From contig NZ_FNCY01000002.1 of NCBI RefSeq assembly GCF_900099695.1, positions 286,609 through 350,608 on the forward strand: DNA of 64,000 bases, written 5' to 3'. Both the position numbers and the translations under genes were made by a program. This document shows, piece after piece, positions 19,173 to 27,671 of this stretch. The DNA is from Propionivibrio dicarboxylicus. Lineage in GTDB: Bacteria; Pseudomonadota; Gammaproteobacteria; Burkholderiales; Rhodocyclaceae. Position 1 is the first letter of the stretch; each line of letters starts with the position of its first letter. The notes beneath the pieces are model-generated. The model ran no database searches. It was not told the DNA's origin and was given only the letters and a program-made list of their open reading frames with translations.

Positions 19173-19610
19173 TCAGGAATACCGCATGGCAATATGATCC
19201 CGGACAGAAGCCTCCCATGCCTGTCGGTCGATCCAGAGGACAATACATGTTGCAGTCGCCTCGTCACCCAAATCGCGACCACTCACCGGATCAATAAGCA
19301 TCATGTTTGATCGCGGCAAGCCATCACGAACGTATCTCGGCACCCCGGCGGTAATCCGCAACGACCAATCCCAGCCGATCGATACCGCGGGCTGGGAGGT
19401 GGACACCCATTCCGTATACCCAGTGATTGCCGCCCGAGCGCCACATTCGGCAACACGTTCGACCGGATCCGTATCAACCCCTGAGAGGAAATGCCTCATG
19501 GACATGGACAGAAACTCCGAAGTCGAAAGACGCACATACCCATCCTGAGACAAGACTGGAAGAGAAACTGGCTCATCGTCGGACATGTTTTTCAAGAATG
19601 ATTGCGTCAT
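19173..19610 (-). CDS. RsaM-like quorum-sensing modulator (DUF4902 type)
   Basis: The 145-residue protein has the pattern DGYVRLSTSEFLSMSMRHF, GYTEWVS, VSIGWDWSL, RSNMMLIDPVSGRDLG, which I recognise as the small DUF4902/RsaM-type family encoded between luxI and luxR genes in Burkholderia, Ralstonia and relatives. RsaM dampens AHL signalling by a mechanism not fully understood. There is no recognisable DNA-binding motif. Its position between luxI and luxR fits exactly. The start may instead be the internal ATG at 19586. The assignment is from remembered family pattern and context, not a search. Confidence 0.65.
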   Translation of the reverse strand: MTQSFLKNMSDDEPVSLPVLSQDGYVRLSTSEFLSMSMRHFLSGVDTDPVERVAECGARAAITGYTEWVSTSQPAVSIGWDWSLRITAGVPRYVRDGLPRSNMMLIDPVSGRDLGDEATATCIVLWIDRQAWEASVRDHIAMRYS

Positions 19611-19716
19611 TTCTAGTCACCGTCTCATGGGATTCACGCACACACTACCTGACTGCCCAGCCGGAAGCCAGTGCCAATACTAACAACCCTAAGGGCTGAA
19701 AAGCAGGAGAAGTCAC

Positions 19717-20433
19717 ATGATAAAAGAATGGGAAAACGAACTGCTGCACCGCTTGCGCAAGGCAAGTTTCGAGCAGCAACTGATCGAGGAACTCAAGGCA
19801 GAAGCGGGCAACCTCGGCTTTGACCATTGCAACTATGGCGTTCGCCTTCCCCTGCAACTGAGCAAACCCAAGATCATCATGTTCAATACGTATCCGATGA
19901 CATGGCAGAAACGATACCAGTCACGGAACTACCAACGTATCGATCCAACCATTCAGCATGGCGTACGCTCCCAGACGCCACTCATCTGGACTGACGAGGT
20001 CTTTCGCAACACACGGGAATTCTGGGAAGAAGCGCGCGGCTATGGCCTGCGCTACGGCTGGTCACAATCGACGGTCGGACCGCAAAGTCTGCGCGGAATG
20101 CTGACCTTGTCGCGTCGACACGGTTCGCTGACCGCGTCGGAAATGAACGCGCACGGCTACCAACTGGTCTGGCTGACGCAAGTGGTGCATCAATCCATGA
20201 GCAAACTGCTCTCGGCCAGACTGCTTCCGGAAGCCCATGTCGATCTGTCGTTACGCGAAAAGGATGTCCTGCGCTGGACTGCGGAAGGCAAATCCTCGTT
20301 GGAAATCGCCGACCTCCTCAACATCACCGAGCGTACGGTCAATTTCCACATCGCCAACATTCTGAAAAAAATGAACTGCGCCAACCGGACCGCTGCCGCA
20401 GTGCGCGCCACGCTGCTCGGTTTGCTCGATTGA
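19717..20433 (+). CDS. luxR: LuxR-family quorum-sensing transcriptional regulator
   Basis: The 238-residue protein has an N-terminal autoinducer-binding domain (about 15-160) with the conserved WQKRYQSRNYQRIDP region and WTDEVF. A C-terminal LuxR helix-turn-helix (about 170-235) reads LSLREKDVLRWTAEGKSS, then IADLLNITERTVNFHI. AGGAG sits 7 nt before the ATG. It is divergent from rsaM and luxI. It is the cognate receptor by context, and the lux box at 19049 is its expected site. Confidence 0.93.
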   Translation: MIKEWENELLHRLRKASFEQQLIEELKAEAGNLGFDHCNYGVRLPLQLSKPKIIMFNTYPMTWQKRYQSRNYQRIDPTIQHGVRSQTPLIWTDEVFRNTREFWEEARGYGLRYGWSQSTVGPQSLRGMLTLSRRHGSLTASEMNAHGYQLVWLTQVVHQSMSKLLSARLLPEAHVDLSLREKDVLRWTAEGKSSLEIADLLNITERTVNFHIANILKKMNCANRTAAAVRATLLGLLD

Positions 20434-20472
20434 ACGAGCATCACGACGTCACGACATCCGGCCATACCGCGC

Positions 20473-21498
20473 TCAGGAGGCCGTCGCAAGCGTTACGCAG
20501 TTTCGCCCCTTGCATTTCGCCGCATACAGGGCGGCGTCACCCCGCGCCAGGAAGGTCTCGGCCGACTCGCCCGGACAATAGCTGGCCACGCCGAACGACA
20601 CCGTCACCTGCGCCATTTCCTGTTGAGTATCTGTGCGTCGTATACGACAGCCTTCAATGGTCGAACGGATCTTTTCGGCAACCGAAAGCGCACCATCGAT
20701 CCGCGTATCGGGCAGCAGCACGACAAACTCCTCTCCACCGAAACGTGCCGCCGTATCCTTGCCCTTGACGTTGGCGCGCAGGATCTGCGCCACCGCCCGC
20801 AGCACCTTGTCTCCCATCAGGTGTCCGTACGTATCGTTGACCCGCTTGAAATGATCGATGTCGGCGAACAGCAGACAGGTGCCATGCCCCTCGGACGCCT
20901 CGTCGCCCAGGCACGACGCCAACGTCATTTCGAATCCGCGGCGGTTCATGAGCCCGGTCAATTCGTCGGCCAGCGCCTCTTCGCGGGCGCGGGTAACGTC
21001 CTGTTGGAGCTTTTCGATCTCCTTCTGACTGGCATCGAGGCGCGCTTGCAGCGTCGTGATCGCCTCTTGCATTTCGCGCGTGCCTGACAACAGCGTGTCG
21101 ATTTCTGCGCTCGGCACGGCCGATGCGGCCTCCTGCTCTTCGGTCCACCGGGCCAGCGTCGTGCCGAAACGATGCGCCGACGCGCCCGCGCTGGCGGCAT
21201 CCTGCGACACATCGTCCATGACTTTCTTGAAACCGGTGGCGACGTGGTGGGCGACGCGCTGGTCGCGTTCGGCCACATAAGTCCGGAACAGCTCTTCGGC
21301 GCTTGCGTTAGTGAGTGTCTGTCCGCGACCGATAAACTCGTCGATGGCCGCCCGCAATGGCGGATTTATGCCCGCAACATATTCGTACCAAAGGCAATAG
21401 GAAACGGGATGAAACGGCACCGCCTGCCTCGACATCAATGGAATGGCGAGTCTCAGGTATTCGGCACTCTGCTCTATCGTCTCTTTATACCGAACCAC
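20473..21498 (-). CDS. Diguanylate cyclase (GGDEF domain), cytosolic
   Basis: This 341-residue protein has an alpha-helical sensory N-terminus (RYKETIEQSAEYLRLAIPLM), a coiled coil about 120-175, and a GGDEF domain with DELTGLMNRRGFE, the inhibitory-site-proximal FADIDHFKRVND, and active-site GGEEF, so c-di-GMP synthesis is expected. I start at the GTG at 21498, which has AAGGA 8 nt upstream and where the family begins; the frame also opens at an ATG at 21555. It lies next to luxR and a second GGDEF gene, which suggests that quorum sensing and c-di-GMP may be linked here. Confidence 0.9.
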   Translation of the reverse strand: MVRYKETIEQSAEYLRLAIPLMSRQAVPFHPVSYCLWYEYVAGINPPLRAAIDEFIGRGQTLTNASAEELFRTYVAERDQRVAHHVATGFKKVMDDVSQDAASAGASAHRFGTTLARWTEEQEAASAVPSAEIDTLLSGTREMQEAITTLQARLDASQKEIEKLQQDVTRAREEALADELTGLMNRRGFEMTLASCLGDEASEGHGTCLLFADIDHFKRVNDTYGHLMGDKVLRAVAQILRANVKGKDTAARFGGEEFVVLLPDTRIDGALSVAEKIRSTIEGCRIRRTDTQQEMAQVTVSFGVASYCPGESAETFLARGDAALYAAKCKGRNCVTLATAS

Positions 21499-21635
21499 AG
21501 GGAAATTCCTTTGTGAGAACGCGTCCGGCGCCCGGAACACTGACCCCGTTATCATATCAGCATCGCTACCCCCCAGCCAACGCGATCACGCACAAAAGAG
21601 TCCTCGCACGAGCGTTGCGCCGGCGCGGGCGCCGC

Positions 21636-21641
21636 TATAAT
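21636..21641 (+). promoter_or_regulatory. Candidate -10 element of the membrane diguanylate cyclase gene
   Basis: A perfect TATAAT with a weak TTGCGC -35-like hexamer at 21615-21620 lies about 190 bp before the GTG start at 21832. The stretch 21642-21831 would then be a long leader. I see no known riboswitch in it. Confidence 0.4.
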
Positions 21642-21831
21642 GCGCAGGTATTTTTCAGGGGTTCGACACGGTGGGTTTTCAATCAGGCAAGGATTGCGCA
21701 AGAAGCCGGCAAGACACATCGCGCTGCGATGCTGCTGCCGTACTGCCATCCGGGCTTTCCGCCGACACCGCCATGCGCCACCGCCCCTCGGCCCACCGGC
21801 ATTGCCTCGTGCCTGCCGCGGGGGTACTCCC

Positions 21832-22962
21832 GTGAATTTCCGCGCGCTTCTCAACGGCAAGGTCGAATTCGACGATAGCGAAGAATATCTGGAATTCCGC
21901 TTCCGCCTGCTCAATGCCGTGATGCTGACCGGCATCTTCTTCTCGGCGCTTTTCGTCGCCATCGATCTCGCCGGCATCAACAGCCTCGGCTACCGGCAAC
22001 TGGTCGCCACCGAGATCAACTGTGCCGCGTCCGTCGCCCTCTTCCTGACCCTGCGTGACCACAAGAAGCGTTTCCTGCCGGTCGCGGCGCTGTTCGTCGC
22101 CGTCAATTTCCTGACCTTCCTTTCAGCGCTCGTCTTCGCCCTGGCCGACGAATTGCGGGTCATCTGGTTCTTCGTCTGCGTCATCTCCGTCTATATCCTG
22201 CTGGGGGTTCGTGCCGGCATCGGCGTCACGCTGCTGACGATCGTCTGCATCGTCTTCGCCAACCGGCTCATCGACGCGCCGTTTTCCGGCAACGCCATGA
22301 CCACGCTACTCATCAGCCTGAGCACCATGAGCGTGATTTCCTGCGCCTATACGCTGCGTACGCTGTCGTTCTTCGATCGCATGCGCGCCACCACGATCAA
22401 ATTGCGCGAACTCGCCGAAAAGGACCCGCTGACCGGCGTCTATAACCAGCGTGCTTACTACCAGGTCACCCACAAGATGATTTCGCTGGCGCAGCGTAAC
22501 GGCAAGCCGTACTCGTTGCTGTTCATCGACCTTGACCACTTCAAGGCGATCAACGACGGTTACGGCCACGAAATCGGCGACGCCGTCCTGCGCAATGTCG
22601 CCAATACGCTGGTCACCCAGTTGCGCCAGAGCGATGTGCTCGGCCGCATTGGCGGCGAGGAATTCTCGATTTTCCTGCCCGACACGCCCTTGATCGGCGC
22701 CACCGCACTCGCCGAAAAGCTGCGCAAGGAGATCGCCCAGCATAGCCACCGTCTCGACGACAGCCAGTCGATCCATGTCACGGTCAGCATCGGCGTCGCC
22801 GGACATCGCCTCGCGGACCGCTCGATCGCCGACATCCAGCGCCGCGCCGACCGCTTCATGTACCAAGCCAAGCGCCAGGGAAGGAACCAGACGGTCGCCG
22901 AGTCCGACCCGCTCGGCCAGTCCGCCAATGACGAGCAGATCGACGCCAGCACACTGCAATGA
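21832..22962 (+). CDS. Membrane-anchored diguanylate cyclase (GGDEF domain)
   Basis: The 376-residue protein has an N-terminal membrane domain of about six hydrophobic segments (residues about 20-185) and a C-terminal GGDEF domain with EKDPLTGVYNQRAYYQ, FIDLDHFKAINDGYGHEIG and the intact active site GGEEF. It should make c-di-GMP at the inner membrane. I use the GTG at 21832 (VNFRALLNGKVEFDD); the upstream in-frame extension to 21640 is Arg/Pro-rich and not protein-like. The stop overlaps the next gene in ATGA. Confidence 0.9.
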   Translation: MNFRALLNGKVEFDDSEEYLEFRFRLLNAVMLTGIFFSALFVAIDLAGINSLGYRQLVATEINCAASVALFLTLRDHKKRFLPVAALFVAVNFLTFLSALVFALADELRVIWFFVCVISVYILLGVRAGIGVTLLTIVCIVFANRLIDAPFSGNAMTTLLISLSTMSVISCAYTLRTLSFFDRMRATTIKLRELAEKDPLTGVYNQRAYYQVTHKMISLAQRNGKPYSLLFIDLDHFKAINDGYGHEIGDAVLRNVANTLVTQLRQSDVLGRIGGEEFSIFLPDTPLIGATALAEKLRKEIAQHSHRLDDSQSIHVTVSIGVAGHRLADRSIADIQRRADRFMYQAKRQGRNQTVAESDPLGQSANDEQIDASTLQ

Positions 22963-23231
22963 CCACGACATCGACACCTGCAAGCGACAGCGCCACACCG
23001 ATCGAGCGTTTCGAACTCAGCCCCGGCGTCTTCGTCTATCGCGCCCACAACACCGAAGACGAAGCATCCTTCCTGTGCCCGACCTGTTTCGAGGCCGGAA
23101 CAACGTCGATACTGCGGCGCAGCGAAGCGACGCTGACCGTGCATCGGGTCTGCGACCGCTGCGACGCGCGCTTTCTCGAACGCAAGAAACCGCTGACGAA
23201 TCTCGCAATGAGTCCCTGGAGCGGCTTCTAA
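22959..23231 (+). CDS. Small zinc-ribbon-like hypothetical protein
   Basis: This 90-residue protein has two CxxC pairs (CPTCFEAG and CDRCDARF) about 25 residues apart, a zinc-ribbon arrangement. There is no signal peptide. It overlaps the diguanylate cyclase stop in ATGA, so the two are translationally coupled. I do not recognise a named family. Confidence 0.65.
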   Translation: MTTTSTPASDSATPIERFELSPGVFVYRAHNTEDEASFLCPTCFEAGTTSILRRSEATLTVHRVCDRCDARFLERKKPLTNLAMSPWSGF

Positions 23232-23240
23232 CGGGTGTGA

Positions 23241-23654
23241 TCAGCCCAGCAGCGGCTGGACGAACGCCGCCGCCTCGCGGGCGACGAAAGCATCCTCGTC
23301 AGCCTTCATGCCGCTCACGCCAAGCCCGCCGACGAGTTCACCGGCCGCATTGCGCAGCACGACACCGCCCGGCAGCGCCGTCATCTTCGCATCGCAGAAA
23401 TAGGCAATCGACAGGTTCTCGCGCTGCAAGCGAGCGAGGAAAATGTCCGTATCGACGCCCATGCGCACCGCCGTGTAGGCCTTCGCCTGCGAGATTTCGA
23501 CGCTGCGAAACAGACCGCCCTCGACCCGGCTGAAAGCCATCAGCAGACCGTTGGCATCGTAGACCGCCACACACGCCGGCTTGTCATACTCGGCGCGAGC
23601 CACTTCGATCGCCTTGTCGATAGCCGCCTGAGCCGTTTTCAATGTCAAACCCAT
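23241..23654 (-). CDS. GlcG/HbpS family (DUF336) protein
   Basis: The 137-residue protein starts MGLTLKTAQAAIDKAIEVAR and carries the family features LLMAFSRVEG, SQAKAYTAVRM and LPGGVVLRNAAGELVGGLGVSG. GlcG/HbpS proteins are small heme- or metabolite-binding proteins often found in hydroxyacid and aromatic catabolic operons; their precise job is unclear. GGGAG precedes the ATG at 23654. It is the last gene of the minus-strand sigma-54 operon that starts at 28457. Confidence 0.85.
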   Translation of the reverse strand: MGLTLKTAQAAIDKAIEVARAEYDKPACVAVYDANGLLMAFSRVEGGLFRSVEISQAKAYTAVRMGVDTDIFLARLQRENLSIAYFCDAKMTALPGGVVLRNAAGELVGGLGVSGMKADEDAFVAREAAAFVQPLLG

Positions 23655-23693
23655 AATATTCTCCCAACGCCTGAGCCACATGATCGACGCGCA

Positions 23694-24728
23694 TCAGTCG
23701 AGATACAGCGTCTTGCCGGCCGACAGCAGTCCGGCCTCGTAAATTCGCATCAGTTCGAGCGAGTCCTCGAGCGTCCCCAGTTCGGGCTGGCGGCGCGCTC
23801 GAATGCAATCGCAATAGTGCATCATTGCAAAAACCATACCCTGGGTAAATAGCGCCTTGTTTTCGAGCGTCGCCAGGCAGTTCGACGGCTCCCAGACGAC
23901 GGCGCCGCTGTCGTCCCCCTCGGGCGCATAGTTCGTCGTTTCCTTGTACACGAACGGGATACCCCGCTGCAGCGTCACGCGTGCGTTGTCGATCTCGAGT
24001 TGCCAGTGCTTGCCGTAGACGCCATAACGCTCGAAGCGCGGCGACGGTCCGGAGGCGAGATGGAGATTTCCGACCGCACCATTGGCGAACTGCAGCATCA
24101 GCACGCCATGTCCGCTGGCGTTGCACAAGGCGGTCACGCTCGCCACGCGACCGCCGACGGCTTGCAGGAACGACAGCGGATGGACGCCGTTATTGAGCCA
24201 GTTGCTGACCTGCGGACTATCGAGTACGGCAGCGCCGTCGGCAGGAATCGTCATTGGATAGACGGCGAGCACCGACTGCAACTCACCGTATTTCGGCGAG
24301 TTCACGATTTCGACAGCCTTTCGCGTCGCCGGCGCGAAGGCTTTTTTGTAACCGGTGACGACGACGCGGTCGCCGCGATGCGCCATGATTTCCCGCACCT
24401 CGTCGGCACGCATGCCGATCGGCTTCTCGACCCAGACGTGCTTGCCGGCATCGAGCGCCTCGATCATCAAACGAGGATGCAGTTGTGGACTCACGCAAAT
24501 GAAGACAGCATCGATCGCCTCGGCGTCGTACATCTCGGCCGGCGTCCGGTAATGCCGGCAGCCGTACTGCGCGGCGGTCACGCCACCGACCGCCGCATCG
24601 CGGTTGCAAACCGCCTTGAGCCGGACCGGGAGATAGTTCAGGGCCGGCAGAATATTCCGATAGCAATGCGAACCGATACCGATCACACCGACATTGATCG
24701 GCTCGGCGAACTCCCGCTGATACGTCAT
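23694..24728 (-). CDS. Gfo/Idh/MocA family NAD(P)-dependent oxidoreductase
   Basis: The 344-residue protein has a Rossmann start INVGVIGIGSHCYRNILPAL, FICVSPQLHPRLMIEALDAG, and the family catalytic-loop motif HVWVEKPIGM containing the EKP lysine. Such enzymes oxidise or reduce sugars, inositols or sugar acids. I use the ATG at 24728 rather than the longer frame to 24854. It sits in an operon with a split transketolase, a sugar isomerase and an aldolase. The substrate is unknown. Confidence 0.88.
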   Translation of the reverse strand: MTYQREFAEPINVGVIGIGSHCYRNILPALNYLPVRLKAVCNRDAAVGGVTAAQYGCRHYRTPAEMYDAEAIDAVFICVSPQLHPRLMIEALDAGKHVWVEKPIGMRADEVREIMAHRGDRVVVTGYKKAFAPATRKAVEIVNSPKYGELQSVLAVYPMTIPADGAAVLDSPQVSNWLNNGVHPLSFLQAVGGRVASVTALCNASGHGVLMLQFANGAVGNLHLASGPSPRFERYGVYGKHWQLEIDNARVTLQRGIPFVYKETTNYAPEGDDSGAVVWEPSNCLATLENKALFTQGMVFAMMHYCDCIRARRQPELGTLEDSLELMRIYEAGLLSAGKTLYLD

Positions 24729-24819
24729 GACACGCGCTCCCCGGCCGCGCCGGCCTGTCGTCATCGCACACGCCCGTCGCGCCCCGGCGGTTGCCGGAGC
24801 GCCCGGGCAACACCACCTG

Positions 24820-25761
24820 CTATTTCCGCGCCAGCACCCGGCCGACCGCCGCAACCACGTCCTTGGCCGTCAGCTGATACTTGGCCGCCAGTTCCTCGGG
24901 CAGGCCGCATTCAAGGAAAGTGTCGCGGATGCCCATCATCTCGACCGGCACCGGCCGATGGCTGACGAGCAACTCGGCCACCGCGCCACCGAGTCCGCCG
25001 GCCAGTTGCGCCTCGTCGATCGTCACGATCGCACCGGTTTCCTTCGCCGCCGCCAGTACCGCCGCTTCGTCGAGCGGCTTGATCGTGTGCATGTTGATCA
25101 CCCGCGCCGAAACCCCCTGCGCAGCCAGAAGGTCGTGCGCCAGCAAGGCTTCGTAGACGAGCGGCCCGGCGGCAATGATGCTGACATCGGTGCCCGGCTT
25201 CAGCACGACGGCCTTGCCGATCTCGAACGTATCGTTCTCGTCGGTAAACACCGGCGTCGCCTCGCGCGCGAAACGCAGGTAGCACGGCCCGTCCATCTTC
25301 GCCGCGGCAAGCGTCGCCCGTTTCGCTTCATTGGCATCGCAAGGCAGAATCACCGTCATGTTCGGCAGCACGCGCATCAGCGCCACATCCTCGAGCGACT
25401 GGTGCGTTGCGCCGTCGCCGCCGGCCGAGATGCCGCCGTGGGCGCCGGCGATCTTGACGTTCAGCTTCGAATAGCACACCGTCGTGCGCACCTGATCCCA
25501 GGCGCGCCCGGCGACGAACACCGCGTAGGTCGTCGCGAACGGGATCTTGCCGCCCAGCGCGAGGCCCGCCGCCGTGCCGATCATGTCCTGCTCGGCGATG
25601 CCGATGTCAAAAAAGCGATCGGGATACTTGGCCTGGAACCAGTCCGACCGCGTCGATTTGGCGAGATCGGCATCGAGCACGATGACATCCGGATTGGTCG
25701 CCCCGAGTTCGACAAGCCCATGGCCGTAGCCATCCCGCGTCGGCAACATCTTCACGCTCAT
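24820..25761 (-). CDS. Transketolase, C-terminal (Pyr plus C domain) subunit
   Basis: The 313-residue protein is the second half of a split transketolase. GIAEQDMIGTAAGLAL contains the ThDP-activating glutamate, and GGDGATHQSLEDVALMR, VILPCDANEAKRA and IVTIDEAQLAGGLGGAVAELL follow. It pairs with the N-terminal half encoded two bases upstream, together equal to a full transketolase. Split transketolases are frequent in operons for unusual sugars. I chose the ATG at 25761 from the tight junction. The ketose used is unknown. Confidence 0.92.
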   Translation of the reverse strand: MSVKMLPTRDGYGHGLVELGATNPDVIVLDADLAKSTRSDWFQAKYPDRFFDIGIAEQDMIGTAAGLALGGKIPFATTYAVFVAGRAWDQVRTTVCYSKLNVKIAGAHGGISAGGDGATHQSLEDVALMRVLPNMTVILPCDANEAKRATLAAAKMDGPCYLRFAREATPVFTDENDTFEIGKAVVLKPGTDVSIIAAGPLVYEALLAHDLLAAQGVSARVINMHTIKPLDEAAVLAAAKETGAIVTIDEAQLAGGLGGAVAELLVSHRPVPVEMMGIRDTFLECGLPEELAAKYQLTAKDVVAAVGRVLARK

Positions 25762-25763
25762 GA

Positions 25764-26594
25764 TCAGTTCCCCTTCCCGTAAATGTCGGCCAGCGCCTGC
25801 GCCATTTCTTCCTGATTGCACGGCTTGCCGTGCCAGCCGGCGACGTTCTCCATGAACGAAACGCCCTTGCCTTTGACCGTCTTCATCACGATCACCGAGG
25901 GTTTGCCCTTGGTGCGCCTGGCTTCGTCATAAGCGGCCAGCATTGCCGCGACATCGTGACCGTCGGCCTCGATGACGTGCCAGTTGAACGAGCGCCACTT
26001 GTCGGCGAGCGGCGCGAGTCCCATCACTTTCTCGATGTCGCCGTCGATCTGCAGGCCGTTGTAATCGACGATGCCGCAGACGTTGTCGAGCTTGTAGTGG
26101 GCGGCCGTCATCATTGCCTCCCAGATCTGCCCTTCCTGCAATTCGCCGTCGCCCATCAGGCAGTAGGCCCGGTACGGCTTGCCGTCGATCTTGGCAGCCA
26201 GCGCGAAGCCGTTGGCAACCGACAGTCCCTGTCCAAGCGAGCCGCTCGACACCTCGATGCCCGGCAGCGTCTTGCACGACGGATGCCCCTGCAGGCGCGT
26301 GCCGAGCTTGCGCAGCGTCAGGAGTTCCTCGACCGGAAAATAGCCGGTGCGCGCCATCGTCGCATAGACGACCGGGCAAGAATGGCCCTTCGACAGGAAG
26401 AACCGGTCGCGTTCGGACCATGACGGATCCGACGGCCGGTGATTCATGACATTGCAGTACAAGGCGACCATCGCCTCGACCGACGACAGACTGCCGCCCG
26501 GATGGCCCGAGGCCGCCGCATTCGTCATCCTGACGATGTCGGCGCGGACGTCGCAACAGATCTCCTTGAGGCGTTCAACGCTTTCCATATTCAT
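25764..26594 (-). CDS. Transketolase, N-terminal (ThDP-binding) subunit
   Basis: The 276-residue protein has the ThDP-diphosphate/metal motif GDGELQEGQIWEAMMTAAHY continuing to DNVCGIVDYNG, plus ASGHPGGSLSSVEAMVAL, FLSKGHSCPVVYA and GSLGQGLSVANG, all typical of transketolase domain 1. The start is 26594 or 26588; both ATGs follow GGGAAAGGG. It forms one enzyme with the next gene and transfers two-carbon units between sugars. No sugar kinase is nearby, so the true substrate may not be a phosphate ester. Confidence 0.92.
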   Translation of the reverse strand: MNMESVERLKEICCDVRADIVRMTNAAASGHPGGSLSSVEAMVALYCNVMNHRPSDPSWSERDRFFLSKGHSCPVVYATMARTGYFPVEELLTLRKLGTRLQGHPSCKTLPGIEVSSGSLGQGLSVANGFALAAKIDGKPYRAYCLMGDGELQEGQIWEAMMTAAHYKLDNVCGIVDYNGLQIDGDIEKVMGLAPLADKWRSFNWHVIEADGHDVAAMLAAYDEARRTKGKPSVIVMKTVKGKGVSFMENVAGWHGKPCNQEEMAQALADIYGKGN

Positions 26595-26638
26595 CCCTTT
26601 CCCTGTGACGTGTTCTTCTGGTTCGACCGGCATGCCGC

Positions 26639-27550
26639 TCAGACGCGCTGCCAAGCCAGGTTCAGCACCCGTTTGGCATTGGCGACGACCAGATCGGGAT
26701 CTTCGTCGCCGACTGGCTTCACCTCGAAACTGACGATCGGACGCTTCTCTTTGCTGAGGAAGCCGATCGCCAGCAGGACGCGCAGATATTCAACGAGTTG
26801 GTCGACGTCGTTCTCGCCGCCGGGAAAGCCGAAACGCGGATGCGCATCGCCATACGCCGGCCAGCTCGGATCCCTGACGACGCAATTGCCCATGTGCGCG
26901 TGAATGATGAAGTCCTTGATCGGGATCAGCGACTCGAAGGGCGTCTCGTGCAGCAGCGGGATATGACTGAGATCGACCATCAGGCCGAAGTTGTCGAACT
27001 CGGCACATATCTCTTCGGCATAGCGCCGGGCAAGCGCCGCCGGTCCGATCAGCGACTTCTTGTCGACGTCGAAATCGAAGACTTCGAGCGCCACCTTCAG
27101 GTCGCCCTTGGATTTGGCATAGGCGCAAAGCTCGCGCGTCGACGCGACGAGCGCGCGATAGGCGTCCTCGAGTCGGTCTTCCGGGTACTTGCCGCTGAGG
27201 AAGGCGAAGCCCTTGGCGCCCATTTCATACGCCTCGTCGATGCCAGCCTTGAGATTGGCGAGCGCCTGCTGCCGCCCGGTCTCATCGAGGTCGTTGATAT
27301 TCATTCCGGTGGTCAGCAGGCGCGGTTGCGCGCCATAGGCCACATCGATATGCGACGTGTCGATCATCTTGCGGACGTTCCGGCGCACCGCCGGGTCCTT
27401 GATCCAGGTGATCTCGACGGCATCGAAATAGTCATCCACCGCGATCTTCCGGAACGTTTCCTCGATCGGTCCCTCCCCCTTGATTACGTTTGGATACGCC
27501 ATGAAATGAATCAGGCCTACCCGCATATACGCACGCATCGATTCGTTCAT
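26639..27550 (-). CDS. Sugar isomerase/epimerase, xylose-isomerase-like TIM barrel
   Basis: The 303-residue protein has an AP-endonuclease-2-like TIM barrel with the metal-binding residues in VALEVFDFDVD (Glu), LMVDLSHIPL (Asp, His), FIIHAHMGNCV (His) and a C-terminal VSFEVKP (Glu). It should isomerise, epimerise or dehydrate a free sugar or sugar acid. It lies between the HpaI-type aldolase and the transketolase halves. The exact reaction cannot be told from the sequence. Confidence 0.87.
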   Translation of the reverse strand: MNESMRAYMRVGLIHFMAYPNVIKGEGPIEETFRKIAVDDYFDAVEITWIKDPAVRRNVRKMIDTSHIDVAYGAQPRLLTTGMNINDLDETGRQQALANLKAGIDEAYEMGAKGFAFLSGKYPEDRLEDAYRALVASTRELCAYAKSKGDLKVALEVFDFDVDKKSLIGPAALARRYAEEICAEFDNFGLMVDLSHIPLLHETPFESLIPIKDFIIHAHMGNCVVRDPSWPAYGDAHPRFGFPGGENDVDQLVEYLRVLLAIGFLSKEKRPIVSFEVKPVGDEDPDLVVANAKRVLNLAWQRV

Positions 27551-27671
27551 TGCCTCGCCCGCCTCCCTGTTGATGACGACACTTTGGGCACGCGTGCCGC
27601 CAGGACGCGCGTGCCCCCCAGGCCGGATCCCCGTGACGGCAATCCAACCAATCCCTGTTCTTTTCCGCCGC

